NCBI GenBank assembly: GCA_964423345.1
Contig: CAYREV010000006.1
Location: forward strand, 35,276-99,275
DNA from: CAYREV01 sp964423345
GTDB lineage: Bacteria; Bacteroidota; Rhodothermia; Balneolales; Balneolaceae
Length of the DNA: 64,000 nt
Direction of reading: 5' to 3'
Both the position numbers and the translations under genes were made by a program. Positions 27,325-37,713 of this stretch are shown here, piece after piece. The notes below the pieces were generated by a model that was not told the origin of the DNA, made no database searches, and was given only the letters and a program-made list of their open reading frames with translations. Numbering within the stretch: the stretch's first letter is position 1; every line of letters begins with the position of its first letter.

Positions 27325-30300
27325 TGAGTAGCATAAGTGAACATAGCAAAAGGGAGAAGAGAAGGATCTGGCCCTGGATCCTCCTGCTGATATCGGTCTG
27401 CCTTGTGATAGGGGCCAGGTTGTCACTGAATACGGACTATGTGAGGGAAGCGGTTAAAAACCGGTTGGCCGAGGCCGCCAATGAACAGCTGACGGTAGAG
27501 CTGCGGGTGGGTGCGCTGAAGGGAGACCTCTGGAAGGAGGCGATAGTTGAAGATATCGTGCTCGGCCGGACGGATACCCTGGCCAGTATCGGGCAGGTGG
27601 AACTGCACTATAACATTTGGAGCTACTTTGGTCCGCAGCTTCAGGTGTCGCTCGCAAGGGTCCGACGCCCCTTTGTAAAACTTAGGGAAAGCGGAGGGGA
27701 GTGGAATGTGATGCGGTGGCTTAAGTACGACACCACCGATACGAGCCGGTCGCTGGCTCCCTTCCCTTTTGAGATAGAGAATTTTACCCTGGAAGGGGGA
27801 AGGGTGGACGCCGTTATACAGCAGCTGCCCGGGGATTCGGCGTTGACGGTCGACAGCCTGCAACTGGGCAGCCGCCTGGCAATGACGCCCGACAGCTACG
27901 ACGCGACCATAAGAGAGCTTTCATTCAAGGTATTGAATAGCAGGCTGGGCAGTCCGCTGACCGTAGAAAGCCGATTCCACGCTGACGGTTCGAAAGTGAC
28001 CCTGCAGAAGTTTGTGGCGGCAACGGGGCAAACCCTGCTTCAAAGTTCAGGGAGTGTTAAGATGGACGACTCCACGGCCTCGCTGAACATCCGTGCCGAA
28101 CCCGTTGCCTGGGAAGACATAGCATCGGTCACAGACCGGATGCCGGTCAAAAAGGATCTGGCGTTGAGCCTGGACCTGCAGGGAAGTTTTTCAAAGTTTC
28201 ATATGGGATTGAATATGGAAGGCGGGGGACTGGAACAGTTTCATCTCGAAACCGAGATGGAATGGGATTCACTGGTGACGTTCACCGGCGCCCGTATCAC
28301 GGCAAACCGTATTGACCTGCCGGTGCTGCTGGAAGATAAATCGCTCCCGACGGTGCGTGAGCTGGATGTGCGGGCCGACGGCGCGATAAGTCCGGGGAGG
28401 TACGAGGAAGCAGAGATGCAGGTGAAGGTAAGCGCCGGGACCGTGGAGTATCCTCCCTACCGGCTGGACCGCCTTCGGGGATCATTCTCGACCTACGGAG
28501 GGAGTGGAGAAGGCACCCTGGCCCTCTACCGGGCGTCGCAGGAGATCCATGCTACAGTGAATATAAATGATGTATGGTCTGCCGCGCCCGGCTTCGCAGC
28601 GCGGGCCGAGGGAAAGAACATCGATCCCTCGTACTGGCTTCAGGACCGCCGCCTGAAGGGCCGGCTGGCGGTTGAAGGGAATATTAACGGCAGGGGGCTC
28701 ACCTTCTCCCAACGCCCCTGGAGTTATGAGGTAACGGCTGAAGGAAAAGGGGAGGGGGCTTTCAAGAACATGCATAGGCTGGATATCAGCGGTACCCTTA
28801 GGGAAGATAAAATTACCGGCAAGGGACGATTGAGAACGGGGGAGGGAACGGTTGAAGGCACGGCTGAAGTGGGGAACTATCAATCGGTTCCGGAATTCAG
28901 TTACCGGCTGACGGCCGACAGCCTGAATCTCCGGGAATTCCGGGGGATGGAGAAGCTCTCAACGGATATCTCACTGGTTGTTGAAGGGGAAGGGAAAGGC
29001 GCATCGCTGGAAACGCTGCAGCTTGCCTCGAGCATCCAGATGGACTCGTCGGTGGTCAACAGGGAATTTATCGAAAAGCTTACCGCCGACATTACGGTTG
29101 AGGATACGGTAGCCCGGATCCGGTCGGCCTCCCTGCTCAGCTCCATAGCCGACGGCTCAATAAGCGCGCGGCTGCACCTGTTGGACTTGTATGACCCCGA
29201 TAACCAGCTGGATCTGGACCTGGAGATCAAGGAGGTGGAATCCCTTGCTCCGCTGGCCGGTATTGAGAAGTTGCAGGCGGAGGGGTCGGTTGAGGGCAGG
29301 CTCAGTCCCCTCAACGGCGGAAGGCTGAAATTTTCAGGCCGCCTGAACCTGCGGGACCTCCGGTATGGAGATACATTTGCGGCGGAAGAAGTTAAGGGCT
29401 CCACAGAGATATTTATGGAGGAGGATCCGGAATACGAAGTGGACCTGGAACTGAACGAGCCGGTATTTTCGTCGGTACGGTTTCAGGATGTGTTCTTGCA
29501 GACGAACGGGGCCGTGGACGGCCGGCAGGCCCGGGGAAGCTTCAGCCTTAAATTCACCAGCTCTGCCGATGGGGAGATGATCCAGTCGGGCCGCTACCGC
29601 ATTTCCCCGGACAGCACAACTATTACCACCAATGCCTATATGCTGAACAGCTCCCAGCGCTCCCTCTCGCTGGTCGATCCCTTTGAAGTGAGGATTGAGG
29701 GATCCAGCTTCCGCATGGATACCATGAAACTGGCCTCGGAAGACGGGGCTGCCCTTGAGCTGGCCGTTCCCTACGCCGATTCCACACGTCAGCAGGGATA
29801 CCTGATGGGCAAAGACCTGAACCTGACGGTCATCCAGAATACCCTGCTCAACCGTTCCTATTTTGAAGGGGTGCTGTCGGGCCGCCTGCAGGTTCATAAT
29901 GCCGATACTGTACTGAGAGCGTCGGGCAATCTTCTGTTGGCCGACCTCGCATATCGGGAGACACGGCTGGACAGCCTTCGCATGAGCCTTAGTGTTGAAG
30001 ACAAGCTGGTTGACGCCTCACTGGTGGCCCGGGACAATGGCAAAAAGCTTGTGAGTGGGAACCTGCACCTGCCCATTGAAGCCGGGTACCCTGGAGATTT
30101 CGACGAGGCTTTTTATGAGAAGGAACTCAGGGGCTCGCTCACGGTCAACGAGGTGGCCCTGCATCGTTTTGACGAGCTGCTGTCGGATGCCGGAATTCTA
30201 AACACCCGGGGGAATCTCAACATGAATGTAATCCTGGAAGGGACGGCCGGAAATCCGGAGCTGAGCGGTGAGATGAAGCTGGATGAAGCGACCATATCGG

Positions 30301-31793
30301 GAGTGAAGGTAGACTCGGTGAACGGAAGCCTCAACTATCAGCATGAAAAATCGCAGGTGACCTTTAGCATGTCGGTCAGTTCCCTCAAACAGAAAGCTGC
30401 AGAGCTGCGGGGAGAGGTGCCCTTCGGGGTAGATTTGAAAAACTTTGATCTCTCCCTTCCCGGGAAACGGGACAGCATAACCGTCGATGTTGAGACCCAC
30501 AACTTTAACCTTGCGGCCCTGAATGATTTCGTAAACAGGCAGAGACTGAGAAATGTCAAGGGCACCATAAACGGGATGATTCATGTTATGGGCCGGGTAG
30601 ACGACCTGGATGCCCGGGGAAAAATGGTGCTGTCGAAAGGGGCCGTTCATCTCGTCAGGTCGGGTATCACGGCCGATAAAATTAATGCTACCCTGCTGTT
30701 TGAGCCGGGGACGTTGAACATATCGGCCTTCGAGGCCACAAGCGGTTCCGGCCGCCTTACCGGCGAGGGGCGTATAACCATTGAGAAGCTGATGCCTGGA
30801 ACCCTGGATATCACACTCAAGGCCCGGAATTTTACGGCGGCCGACACCGAAGATCACAAGGCGGTAATCAACCTGGATTCCAATATCACCGGTACCTTTA
30901 GCCGGCCGAATGTGACGGGCGACCTCTCCATACGCAACGGCTTTGTCAGGCTGGATAATTTCGGGGAAAAATCGGTTGAAACGATTGAACTGGAGACGGA
31001 GGAAGGGGCCGGCTTGGAAGACTTTTCGGTTTATGATTCGCTGGCGCTGGATGTGGATATCTCCTTCGGCCGCCGGTTTTTCATTCGCAATCGGCGCTAC
31101 CTGGAGATGAGTGTTGAGCTGGAGGGAGATCTCGACCTGCTTAAGAAGGAGGCGGAAGAACTGCAGGTATTCGGGACGCTGAGTGCCGTCAGCGGCTATG
31201 CACGACCCCTGGGCAAGCGGTTCGAGCTGGAAGAGGGCGTATTATCCTTTTCGGCTTCGCCCGATAATCCGCAGTTAAATATCCGCACGCTTTATGAGCC
31301 GCCGCAGCCGAAGGAGAAGATCAGGATTTGGTATGTGATTGAGGGGAATGTGGAAGACCCTAAATTCAGATATGAAAGTGATCCTCCCATGGAGCTGGAG
31401 AATATCATAAGTTACACGCTGTTCGGACAGCCTTTCTATTCGCTCGACTCATGGAAACAGGTGGTGGCTTCTTCGGGCAGCAATGCATCGGCATCCGACC
31501 TGGCCCTGGAGATTCTACTCGACCGCGTGGAGACGCTGGCAACCCGGAGGCTGGGAATAGACGTGGTCAAGATCGACCACACCCGTGTAGGGGGCGATAC
31601 GGGTACATCCATTACGACGGGCTGGTACTTGAATCCCAAGGTGTTCTTTGCCATACAGAATGTGATTACGGGTTCAACGCCCGACACCGGTTTCCTGTTG
31701 GAGTATAGCCTGAGGGAAAACCTGAAGCTGATCCTCTCGCAGGGCAACGAATCCCGGCAGGGCATTGACCTGAAATGGAACTACGATTACTGA
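27324..31793 (+). CDS. tamB: TamB-type translocation and assembly module / AsmA-like inter-membrane protein
   Basis: A 1,489-aa protein anchored in the inner membrane (residues about 14-34, IWPWILLLISVCLVIGARLSL) that spans the periplasm as a long beta-groove. It works with TamA in outer-membrane protein insertion or lipid transfer. Residues about 50-1,050 are repeating AsmA-like beta-strand units. The C-terminal about 400 residues form the TamB (DUF490) domain, with ITGTFSRPNVTGDLSIRNG, a LQVFGTLSAVSGYARPLGKR segment, SPDNPQLNIRTLYEPPQPKE, and a terminal TSITTGWYLNPKVFFAIQN region. It is translationally coupled to tamA. The final KWNYDY resembles a beta-signal. Confidence 0.95.
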   Translation: MSSISEHSKREKRRIWPWILLLISVCLVIGARLSLNTDYVREAVKNRLAEAANEQLTVELRVGALKGDLWKEAIVEDIVLGRTDTLASIGQVELHYNIWSYFGPQLQVSLARVRRPFVKLRESGGEWNVMRWLKYDTTDTSRSLAPFPFEIENFTLEGGRVDAVIQQLPGDSALTVDSLQLGSRLAMTPDSYDATIRELSFKVLNSRLGSPLTVESRFHADGSKVTLQKFVAATGQTLLQSSGSVKMDDSTASLNIRAEPVAWEDIASVTDRMPVKKDLALSLDLQGSFSKFHMGLNMEGGGLEQFHLETEMEWDSLVTFTGARITANRIDLPVLLEDKSLPTVRELDVRADGAISPGRYEEAEMQVKVSAGTVEYPPYRLDRLRGSFSTYGGSGEGTLALYRASQEIHATVNINDVWSAAPGFAARAEGKNIDPSYWLQDRRLKGRLAVEGNINGRGLTFSQRPWSYEVTAEGKGEGAFKNMHRLDISGTLREDKITGKGRLRTGEGTVEGTAEVGNYQSVPEFSYRLTADSLNLREFRGMEKLSTDISLVVEGEGKGASLETLQLASSIQMDSSVVNREFIEKLTADITVEDTVARIRSASLLSSIADGSISARLHLLDLYDPDNQLDLDLEIKEVESLAPLAGIEKLQAEGSVEGRLSPLNGGRLKFSGRLNLRDLRYGDTFAAEEVKGSTEIFMEEDPEYEVDLELNEPVFSSVRFQDVFLQTNGAVDGRQARGSFSLKFTSSADGEMIQSGRYRISPDSTTITTNAYMLNSSQRSLSLVDPFEVRIEGSSFRMDTMKLASEDGAALELAVPYADSTRQQGYLMGKDLNLTVIQNTLLNRSYFEGVLSGRLQVHNADTVLRASGNLLLADLAYRETRLDSLRMSLSVEDKLVDASLVARDNGKKLVSGNLHLPIEAGYPGDFDEAFYEKELRGSLTVNEVALHRFDELLSDAGILNTRGNLNMNVILEGTAGNPELSGEMKLDEATISGVKVDSVNGSLNYQHEKSQVTFSMSVSSLKQKAAELRGEVPFGVDLKNFDLSLPGKRDSITVDVETHNFNLAALNDFVNRQRLRNVKGTINGMIHVMGRVDDLDARGKMVLSKGAVHLVRSGITADKINATLLFEPGTLNISAFEATSGSGRLTGEGRITIEKLMPGTLDITLKARNFTAADTEDHKAVINLDSNITGTFSRPNVTGDLSIRNGFVRLDNFGEKSVETIELETEEGAGLEDFSVYDSLALDVDISFGRRFFIRNRRYLEMSVELEGDLDLLKKEAEELQVFGTLSAVSGYARPLGKRFELEEGVLSFSASPDNPQLNIRTLYEPPQPKEKIRIWYVIEGNVEDPKFRYESDPPMELENIISYTLFGQPFYSLDSWKQVVASSGSNASASDLALEILLDRVETLATRRLGIDVVKIDHTRVGGDTGTSITTGWYLNPKVFFAIQNVITGSTPDTGFLLEYSLRENLKLILSQGNESRQGIDLKWNYDY

Positions 31794-31934
31794 TAAAATA
31801 TTCCATACATTCATCCGGCACGCCGGTTGGGAGATTCGAAGAGCAGCTGTTATGAACGGTTTCTTCTATGGCATCTCCGAATTTACCGGTTGATACTTAC
31901 TACTATAACACTCATTACTTACTATTGAACCCAT

Positions 31935-33035
31935 ATGTATACAAAGCAGGACAAGCAACTGGCAGAAAAAATTCTAACTTTCAGCTGTGAGCTGGAGGAA
32001 GGGCAGAACGTGATGTTGCAGCTGGTGGGCCTCAACGGCATCGGCCTTCTTCGGGCACTGGCCGAGACGGCCCGGGATATGAACACCCACCCCTTTATAC
32101 AGGTCAATGATACCGAAATTCAGCGTATGCTGGTGGAAAAGGGAGACCGTGATTTTTGGCAGCAGCAGGCGGAGGAGGATCAGCTGCCCCTGATGAAAAA
32201 GATGGACGCTTTCGTTGGAATCCGTGCCTCCCAGAATATCTACGAGCAGTCGGAGGCGAGCAAGGAGTCCAACAACGCCTATTCGGAGGAGTTTTTAAAG
32301 CCGGTCCATTTTAAGGAGCGGGTGAACAACACCAACTGGGTGGTGCTGCGGTACCCGTCGCCGGCTTTTGCCATGAACGCCCGAATGCCCACCGAGCGTT
32401 TCAAGGAGTTTTACTACCAGGCCTGCCTGCTGGATTACAGCCGCCTGGCGGAGGCGATGAAACCGCTCGAGGAGCGCTTGCGCAATACCGACATGATCCG
32501 GCTGGAGGGCGAAGGCACAGACATCGAATTTTCAGTCAGGGGACAGAACTGGATCCCCTGTTTCGGCAAGCGCAACATACCCGACGGCGAGCTTTTTTCC
32601 TCTCCCATACTCTCTTCGGTCAACGGGGAGATAACCTATGCGGCCAGCGTATACCAGGGCAAGCCCTTCGACTACGTATGGCTGAAGGTGCGCGACGGGG
32701 TGGTCATCGATTTCGACTCCTCCAACAACGACCAGCTCGAGGAGATACTGGAGACCGATGCCGGGGCGCGGCAGTTCGGCGAATTCAGCTTCGGGCTGAA
32801 CCCCATCATCGAAAAACCGATGCATGATATTCTCTTTGACGAAAAAATTTACGGCTCCAATCACCTGACGCTCGGCAACGATTATGAAATTGCACCCAAC
32901 GGGAACGAAAGCAATATCCACTGGGACCTCGTATGTATCGGGGCCGATGTGTACCTGGACGGGGAGATGATCCGGGAGGGGCGCCGCTTTATCAAGGAGG
33001 ACCTGGAGCCCCTGAACCCGGAAAACCTGGTATAA
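31935..33035 (+). CDS. M29-family metalloaminopeptidase (thermophilic AmpS/AmpT type)
   Basis: A 366-aa cytosolic aminopeptidase of peptidase family M29, which uses two divalent metal ions. The N-terminus, MYTKQDKQLAEKILTFSCEL, and the segment GEGTDIEFSVRGQNWIP are typical. The metal-ligand region includes GKRNIPDGELFSSPILSSVNGE (Glu ligands), GARQFGEFSFGLNP and an N-x-H-x-D segment near the end (NESNIHWDLVCIG). It stands alone on the plus strand, 141 bases after tamB. No promoter was recognised in that gap. It is convergent with clpB (stops 83 bases apart). Confidence 0.93.
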   Translation: MYTKQDKQLAEKILTFSCELEEGQNVMLQLVGLNGIGLLRALAETARDMNTHPFIQVNDTEIQRMLVEKGDRDFWQQQAEEDQLPLMKKMDAFVGIRASQNIYEQSEASKESNNAYSEEFLKPVHFKERVNNTNWVVLRYPSPAFAMNARMPTERFKEFYYQACLLDYSRLAEAMKPLEERLRNTDMIRLEGEGTDIEFSVRGQNWIPCFGKRNIPDGELFSSPILSSVNGEITYAASVYQGKPFDYVWLKVRDGVVIDFDSSNNDQLEEILETDAGARQFGEFSFGLNPIIEKPMHDILFDEKIYGSNHLTLGNDYEIAPNGNESNIHWDLVCIGADVYLDGEMIREGRRFIKEDLEPLNPENLV

Positions 33036-33118
33036 CAGGGTTGTTGGCAACCGGTGGAACCGCTTGGGTGGACAGCCGCCACGCAGCAACCGTCAACCTG
33101 TAACGACCCCCCCAGGCC

Positions 33119-35758
33119 TCAGGCCTCTTCGGCCCAGGCTTCGGCATCTTCGTACACTTCGGCGAACTCAATCTCTTCGCCCTTCTTGCCGAGCGTGGCC
33201 TCAAATTCAACGGCGGACTCTTCCTCGCGTTTGATGAGCTCCTTGGCCAGCTTGTCGACAATTTCTTTCTGTATGAGACGCTTGAGCGGCCGGGCACCGT
33301 AGACGGGATCGTAGCCGCGGACGGCCAGCCAGTCCTTGACAGCATCGGTGATATTCACTTTTACATCCCGCTTCTCCAGCATGCGATGTACCCGTTGCAG
33401 CTGTATATCCACGATATCCCGGATATGCTCCCGGCTGAGCGGGTGGAAGACGATGATGTCGTCTACCCGGTTCAGGAACTCGGGACGGATGCTCTTTTTG
33501 AGCTGATCCATAAGCTTATCCTGCAGCTCGTTATGTACCTCGTCGGTGAACTCGCCTCCCGTCTCCTCAATCTTGTCCTGTATGAGGTGGGAGCCGATGT
33601 TGCTGGTCATAATGATGATGGTATTGGTAAAGTCTACGGTCACCCCCTTGTTGTCGGTCAGCCTTCCCTCATCCAGCACCTGCAGCAGCATGTTGAAGAC
33701 GTCGGCATGAGCCTTCTCGATCTCATCGAGCAGGATCACCGAGTAGGGCTGCCGCCGTACAGCTTCGGTCAGCTGCCCGCCTTCGTCGTAGCCCACATAG
33801 CCCGGAGGGGCGCCGACCAGTCGGCTGACGCTGTGCCGTTCCATATATTCGCTCATGTCGATTCGGACCATGGCATCCTCGTCATTGAACAGGAAGTCGG
33901 CCAGCGAACGGGCCAGCTCCGTTTTTCCCACCCCGGTGGATCCGAGGAAGAAGAAAGAGCCTATGGGCCTTTCGGCATCCTGCAATCCGGCTCGGGAACG
34001 CCGTACGGCATCCGAGACCGTTTCGATGGCGGGGTCCTGTCCCACCACCCGTTTATGCAGCTCCTCTTCGAGGTGGATCAGTTTCTGTCGCTCGCTCTGC
34101 AGCATCTTCCGCACGGGAATGCCGGTCCACCGTGATACGATGTCGGCTATATCTTCGGCGACGACCTCCTCGCTGAGCATGGCCCTGCCTTCCTGCACTT
34201 CGTCAAGCTGCTGCTTGGTTTCCTCGAGATCTTTTTCAAGCTGTTTAATGGTACCGTAGCGCAGTTCGGCCACCTTTTCGTAGTCGCCCTCCCGTTCGGC
34301 TTTATCCGCCTTGTTGCGGGCGGTTTCAATGGCCTGTTTCATGTCGCGGGTCTTCTTGATCAGGTCGCGTTCGGTATCCCACTGGTTGCGCATGGTGTTG
34401 CGCTGCTCTTCCAGCTCGGCAAGTTCCTTCTCTATATTGGCAACCTTCTCCTCATCCTGGTCGCGTTTCAAGCCCTCACGTTCGATCTCCAGCTGGCGTA
34501 TCTGCCGTTCTATGCGGTCCAGTTCCTCGGGCATGGAGTCGATCTCCAGCCTCAGGCGCGAGGCGGCCTCGTCGATCAGGTCGATGGCCTTGTCGGGCAG
34601 AAACCGGTCCGTGATGTAGCGGTGGGAGAGTTCGGAGGCGGCCACCAGCGCCTCATCGCGTATCTTTACCCCGTGGTGCAACTCGTACCGCTCCTGCAGC
34701 CCCCGGAGGATGGAGACGGTATCTTCCACGGACGGTTCGTTAATAAGGATTTTCTGCATGCGCCGCTCCAGGGCCCGGTCTTTTTCGATATGTTTTCGAT
34801 ATTCGTCGAGGGTAGTGGCGCCAATGGCGTGCAGTTCGCCCCGGGCCAGCGAGGGTTTCAGGATATTGGCGGCGTCGAGAGACCCCTCGGCCGAACCGCC
34901 GCCTACAAGGGTATGGATCTCGTCGATGAAGAGGATGAGTTGTCCGTCGGAGTCGACCACTTCCTTGACCACGGCTTTCAGCCGCTCTTCAAATTCGCCC
35001 CTGAATTTTGTTCCGGCCACCAGGGCCCCCATATCCAGGGCTACAATTCTTTTGGTCTTCAGGCTTTCGGGCACGTCCCCCCGGTTGATACGCAGGGCGA
35101 GCCCCTCGGCTATAGCGGTCTTACCGACCCCGGGTTCCCCGATGAGAACCGGGTTGTTCTTGGTGCGGCGCGAGAGGATCTGCATGATGCGCCGTATCTC
35201 ATGGTCGCGGCCGATGACCGGATCCAGCTTGTTTTTTTCGGCCATCTCGTTGAGGTCGCGCCCATATTTTTCCAGGGCGTTATAGCGGCTTTCGGCGTTG
35301 GGATCGTCCACTTTCTGCGAGCCGCGCACCTCCTGGAGTATCTTCAGCACGTCATTTTTCTTCACGCCCTGCTTTTTCAGCATCGCGGAGGCCTCGCTGC
35401 CGGTATCCAGCATGCCGATCAACACGTGCTCCGAGCTTATATACTCGTCGCCGACCTCGTCGGCAGACTGCTGGGCCTTGTCGAACACCTCTTTGGACTC
35501 ATTGGATAGGTACTGGCCCGAGACCGAGGCCCCTTTGACAACGGGAAGGGTCTCGATATGGGCATCCAGGTCCTCTTTGAGCCGGGGCAGGCGAACCCCG
35601 AGCTTGTTGAGGACGGTATTGACTACGTTGTCGCTTTCATTGAGAAAGGCGTGCAGGATATGGGCCGGCGTCACCGCCTGGTGGTTGTTGCCCGAAGCAA
35701 TTTCCAGGGCGGCCTGTATGGCCTCCTGCGCCTTGAGCGTAAATTTATTCAGATTCAT
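33119..35758 (-). CDS. clpB: ATP-dependent disaggregase ClpB
   Basis: A hexameric Hsp100 chaperone that threads proteins out of aggregates together with DnaK/DnaJ. 879 aa. The Clp N-domain (residues 1-145) starts [18 protein letters not shown]1 has Walker A GEPGVGKT and Walker [10 protein letters not shown]. The coiled-coil middle domain spans about 410-530 ([20 protein letters not shown]). NBD2 has [11 protein letters not shown] and [11 protein letters not shown]. The DnaK-interacting middle domain separates it from ClpA/ClpC. The tail is acidic. Part of a loose cluster with dnaJ-like, htrA and hsp20 genes. A TTGACT-N19-TATATA element at 35798-35828 may be its promoter. Confidence 0.98.
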   Translation of the reverse strand: MNLNKFTLKAQEAIQAALEIASGNNHQAVTPAHILHAFLNESDNVVNTVLNKLGVRLPRLKEDLDAHIETLPVVKGASVSGQYLSNESKEVFDKAQQSADEVGDEYISSEHVLIGMLDTGSEASAMLKKQGVKKNDVLKILQEVRGSQKVDDPNAESRYNALEKYGRDLNEMAEKNKLDPVIGRDHEIRRIMQILSRRTKNNPVLIGEPGVGKTAIAEGLALRINRGDVPESLKTKRIVALDMGALVAGTKFRGEFEERLKAVVKEVVDSDGQLILFIDEIHTLVGGGSAEGSLDAANILKPSLARGELHAIGATTLDEYRKHIEKDRALERRMQKILINEPSVEDTVSILRGLQERYELHHGVKIRDEALVAASELSHRYITDRFLPDKAIDLIDEAASRLRLEIDSMPEELDRIERQIRQLEIEREGLKRDQDEEKVANIEKELAELEEQRNTMRNQWDTERDLIKKTRDMKQAIETARNKADKAEREGDYEKVAELRYGTIKQLEKDLEETKQQLDEVQEGRAMLSEEVVAEDIADIVSRWTGIPVRKMLQSERQKLIHLEEELHKRVVGQDPAIETVSDAVRRSRAGLQDAERPIGSFFFLGSTGVGKTELARSLADFLFNDEDAMVRIDMSEYMERHSVSRLVGAPPGYVGYDEGGQLTEAVRRQPYSVILLDEIEKAHADVFNMLLQVLDEGRLTDNKGVTVDFTNTIIIMTSNIGSHLIQDKIEETGGEFTDEVHNELQDKLMDQLKKSIRPEFLNRVDDIIVFHPLSREHIRDIVDIQLQRVHRMLEKRDVKVNITDAVKDWLAVRGYDPVYGARPLKRLIQKEIVDKLAKELIKREEESAVEFEATLGKKGEEIEFAEVYEDAEAWAEEA

Positions 35759-35797
35759 GGAACCGGGAATTTAAGATCAATATTTTCTTGTTTTACT

Positions 35798-35828
35798 TAT
35801 ATACGACCAATATCCATACCGAAGTCAA
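35798..35828 (-). promoter_or_regulatory. Possible clpB promoter
   Basis: On the minus strand TTGACT (35823-35828) and TATATA (35798-35803) are separated by 19 bases, about 40 bases upstream of the start codon. The spacing is longer than optimal. No CIRCE element is present. Confidence 0.35.
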
Positions 35829-35913
35829 AATACTGACGTATTTACAGTTTGGATGCCATCAGAGATTCTGAAAGGGGTATTTAAGCAGATTTCTAATCAA
35901 AAATCTGTCAATT

Positions 35914-36450
35914 ATGAATGAGGCGACGCTAAATAATGTCAAATTGGAACTCAAACGGGGCGATATCGCCAGTCAGAATGATATGGAGGCGGTGGTGAAT
36001 GCGGCCAATGCCCAGCTTAGAACGGGGGGAGGGGTGGCCGGTGCCATCCACCGCGCCGCGGGTCCCGGACTGGCGAAAGAAACACAACCCCTGGCCCCTA
36101 TACAGCCGGGACAGGCCGTGATAACCCGGGGACACAAGCTGCCGAATGACTATGTGATCCATTGCCTGGGGCCGGTCTACGGGAAGGACAAGCCGGAAGA
36201 TAAGTTGCTGGCCGACTGCTACCGGAACGCCCTCGACCGTGCCGGGGAGAAGGAGATAGAGAGTGTGGCCTTCCCCTCCATATCCACCGGCGCCTTCGGC
36301 TACCCGATGGAGGATGCCGCCCGGGTCGCTTTTGAAACGATTAGCGACAAGTCCGCCGACCTTTCAAGTGTGAAGACGATCCGTTTTGTACTCTATGGCG
36401 AAGAGGCCATGAGCGTTCATGAAACGGTTATGGAAGAGGTATTTGAATAG
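35914..36450 (+). CDS. Macro-domain ADP-ribose-binding protein (MacroD/YmdB type)
   Basis: A 178-aa single macro domain, expected to remove O-acetyl-ADP-ribose or ADP-ribose from aspartate/glutamate side chains. The motif VNAANAQLRTGGGVAGAIHRAAG (residues about 29-50) carries the catalytic Asn and Asp/Gly loop of the MacroD type, and VAFPSISTGAFGYPMEDAA holds the second phosphate-binding loop. Length and motif order match the family. It is divergent from clpB and convergent with the S1/P1 nuclease. No partner ADP-ribosyltransferase lies next to it. Confidence 0.92.
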   Translation: MNEATLNNVKLELKRGDIASQNDMEAVVNAANAQLRTGGGVAGAIHRAAGPGLAKETQPLAPIQPGQAVITRGHKLPNDYVIHCLGPVYGKDKPEDKLLADCYRNALDRAGEKEIESVAFPSISTGAFGYPMEDAARVAFETISDKSADLSSVKTIRFVLYGEEAMSVHETVMEEVFE

Positions 36451-36451
36451 C

Positions 36452-36479
36452 GAACACCCTGCTTCCTTGGCCGGTGTTC
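36452..36479. terminator. Hairpin between convergent macro-domain and nuclease genes
   Basis: GAACACC (36452-36458) pairs with GGTGTTC (36473-36479) across a 14-base loop, in the 30-base gap between two stop codons. No T-run follows on either strand, so it would be a weak or factor-assisted bidirectional terminator. Confidence 0.35.
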
Positions 36480-36480
36480 C

Positions 36481-37251
36481 TCAGCCGTAAATATCGTTGA
36501 GCACGCCCGCAAGGCGGACCCCGGCCTGAAGCAGCCGTTTTTCTACAGTGTCGAAGTTGTGATACATATACTCATAGTTGATGTCGTTATCTTCCGGGAG
36601 GTCGTAGACCTGATCTCTCAGCATCATGGATTCGCGGGCCCAGTCGAGGACACCGTCATCCTGCCAGCGCGCTATTTCCTGTTCGGTCGGGTGGTTGATG
36701 CTGGTCGAGAGTTCGGTATAGCTCAACTTGTATTCCTCGATCATGCCGCTGTCCCATACGCGGTGCAGGTTGGAAGGCTCCCAGAACCACCGGACCTCCA
36801 CATCGTTGCCGCCCCGGTCATCGCCGGTGCCCACATGCAGGGGCATATGGATATCGCCGACCAGGTGAATAAGCATTTTGAGTTTCCGGGCCTCCTCCTC
36901 CGGGGAGAGGCCTCCCTTTTTGAGGCCGGTGATGATCGTGCGCAGGGCTTTGATCAGGTCGCCGTTGGGATTTTTATCCGTTTCGGCGTAGGTCATCCCC
37001 TCGGGGATGGTGACCCAGTGCCAGTCGTGGGTGTGGTCGTAGGCCGGATCCGATTTGATTTGGTCCATCCACGTGCTTGCGATGGCCATGGATTCGGGGC
37101 CCAGGATGCGGTCTACCGCTTTGCGGGCGTCCTCCTCAAGGTAGTCGGCGGCGATATCGCCGACCACGCGGTGGCCGTTGGGTCCCCAGACAGAGGTCCC
37201 GGATGAAAAGCTGTTGAAGAGAAAGAGCAATAGCAGAACGAGTATTTTCAT
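36481..37251 (-). CDS. S1/P1-type nuclease, secreted
   Basis: A 256-aa zinc-dependent single-strand nuclease/3'-nucleotidase, taken from the ATG at 37251. The open frame extends 24 codons upstream without a leader-like sequence. A signal peptide (ILVLLLLFLFNSFSSG) would leave a mature chain starting near the Trp in SVWGPNGHRVVG, the residue that ligates zinc in the family. Other zinc ligands lie in YDHTHDWHWVTIP and HLVGDIHMPLHVG, then GNDVEVRW and NLHRVWDSG. It probably scavenges nucleic acid outside the inner membrane. Monocistronic. Confidence 0.93.
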   Translation of the reverse strand: MKILVLLLLFLFNSFSSGTSVWGPNGHRVVGDIAADYLEEDARKAVDRILGPESMAIASTWMDQIKSDPAYDHTHDWHWVTIPEGMTYAETDKNPNGDLIKALRTIITGLKKGGLSPEEEARKLKMLIHLVGDIHMPLHVGTGDDRGGNDVEVRWFWEPSNLHRVWDSGMIEEYKLSYTELSTSINHPTEQEIARWQDDGVLDWARESMMLRDQVYDLPEDNDINYEYMYHNFDTVEKRLLQAGVRLAGVLNDIYG

Positions 37252-37338
37252 AAAACCGTTGATAATATTAAGGTCTGTTATCTGTATTTTTCGCTGTATC
37301 TGAATGTACCGAATCCCTGGCAATTAATTAATACCCGG

Positions 37339-37713
37339 ATGTATATCCTGCTGAATTATTTCTTTCTGGCCTTCCATACGGTACTGATTCTTTTCAATCT
37401 GTTCGGTTGGATATGGAGGAAAACGCGGAGGCTGAACCTGTTGACGCTCCTGTTGACGGCTTTTTCGTGGTTCATACTCGGCATCTGGTACGGCTTCGGC
37501 TACTGTCCCTGCACCGACTGGCACTGGATGGTTCGCCGGGAGCTGGGCTACGCCGACATGCCGAACTCCTATATAAAGTTCCTGGCGAATGAACTGACCG
37601 GGCTGGATGTCACCGCCTATACGGTTGACCTGTGGACGGGCCTGCTTTTCGGGGCGGCTCTGCTGGTATCGCTCTATCTGAATCTGGCCGGGCACGTTAA
37701 CAGGGAGCGCTGA
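37339..37713 (+). CDS. DUF2784-family membrane protein
   Basis: A 124-aa protein with three or four hydrophobic segments: LLNYFFLAFHTVLILFNLFG, LLTLLLTAFSWFILGIWYG and TGLLFGAALLVSLYLNLAG. Between them is the family's GYCPCTDWHW motif with two cysteines and Trp/His residues, followed by ELGYADMPNSYI. Function unknown. Its stop codon ends at 37713 and the convergent DnaJ-like gene's stop begins at 37714, so the two reading frames abut without a spare base and no terminator fits between them. Confidence 0.85.
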   Translation: MYILLNYFFLAFHTVLILFNLFGWIWRKTRRLNLLTLLLTAFSWFILGIWYGFGYCPCTDWHWMVRRELGYADMPNSYIKFLANELTGLDVTAYTVDLWTGLLFGAALLVSLYLNLAGHVNRER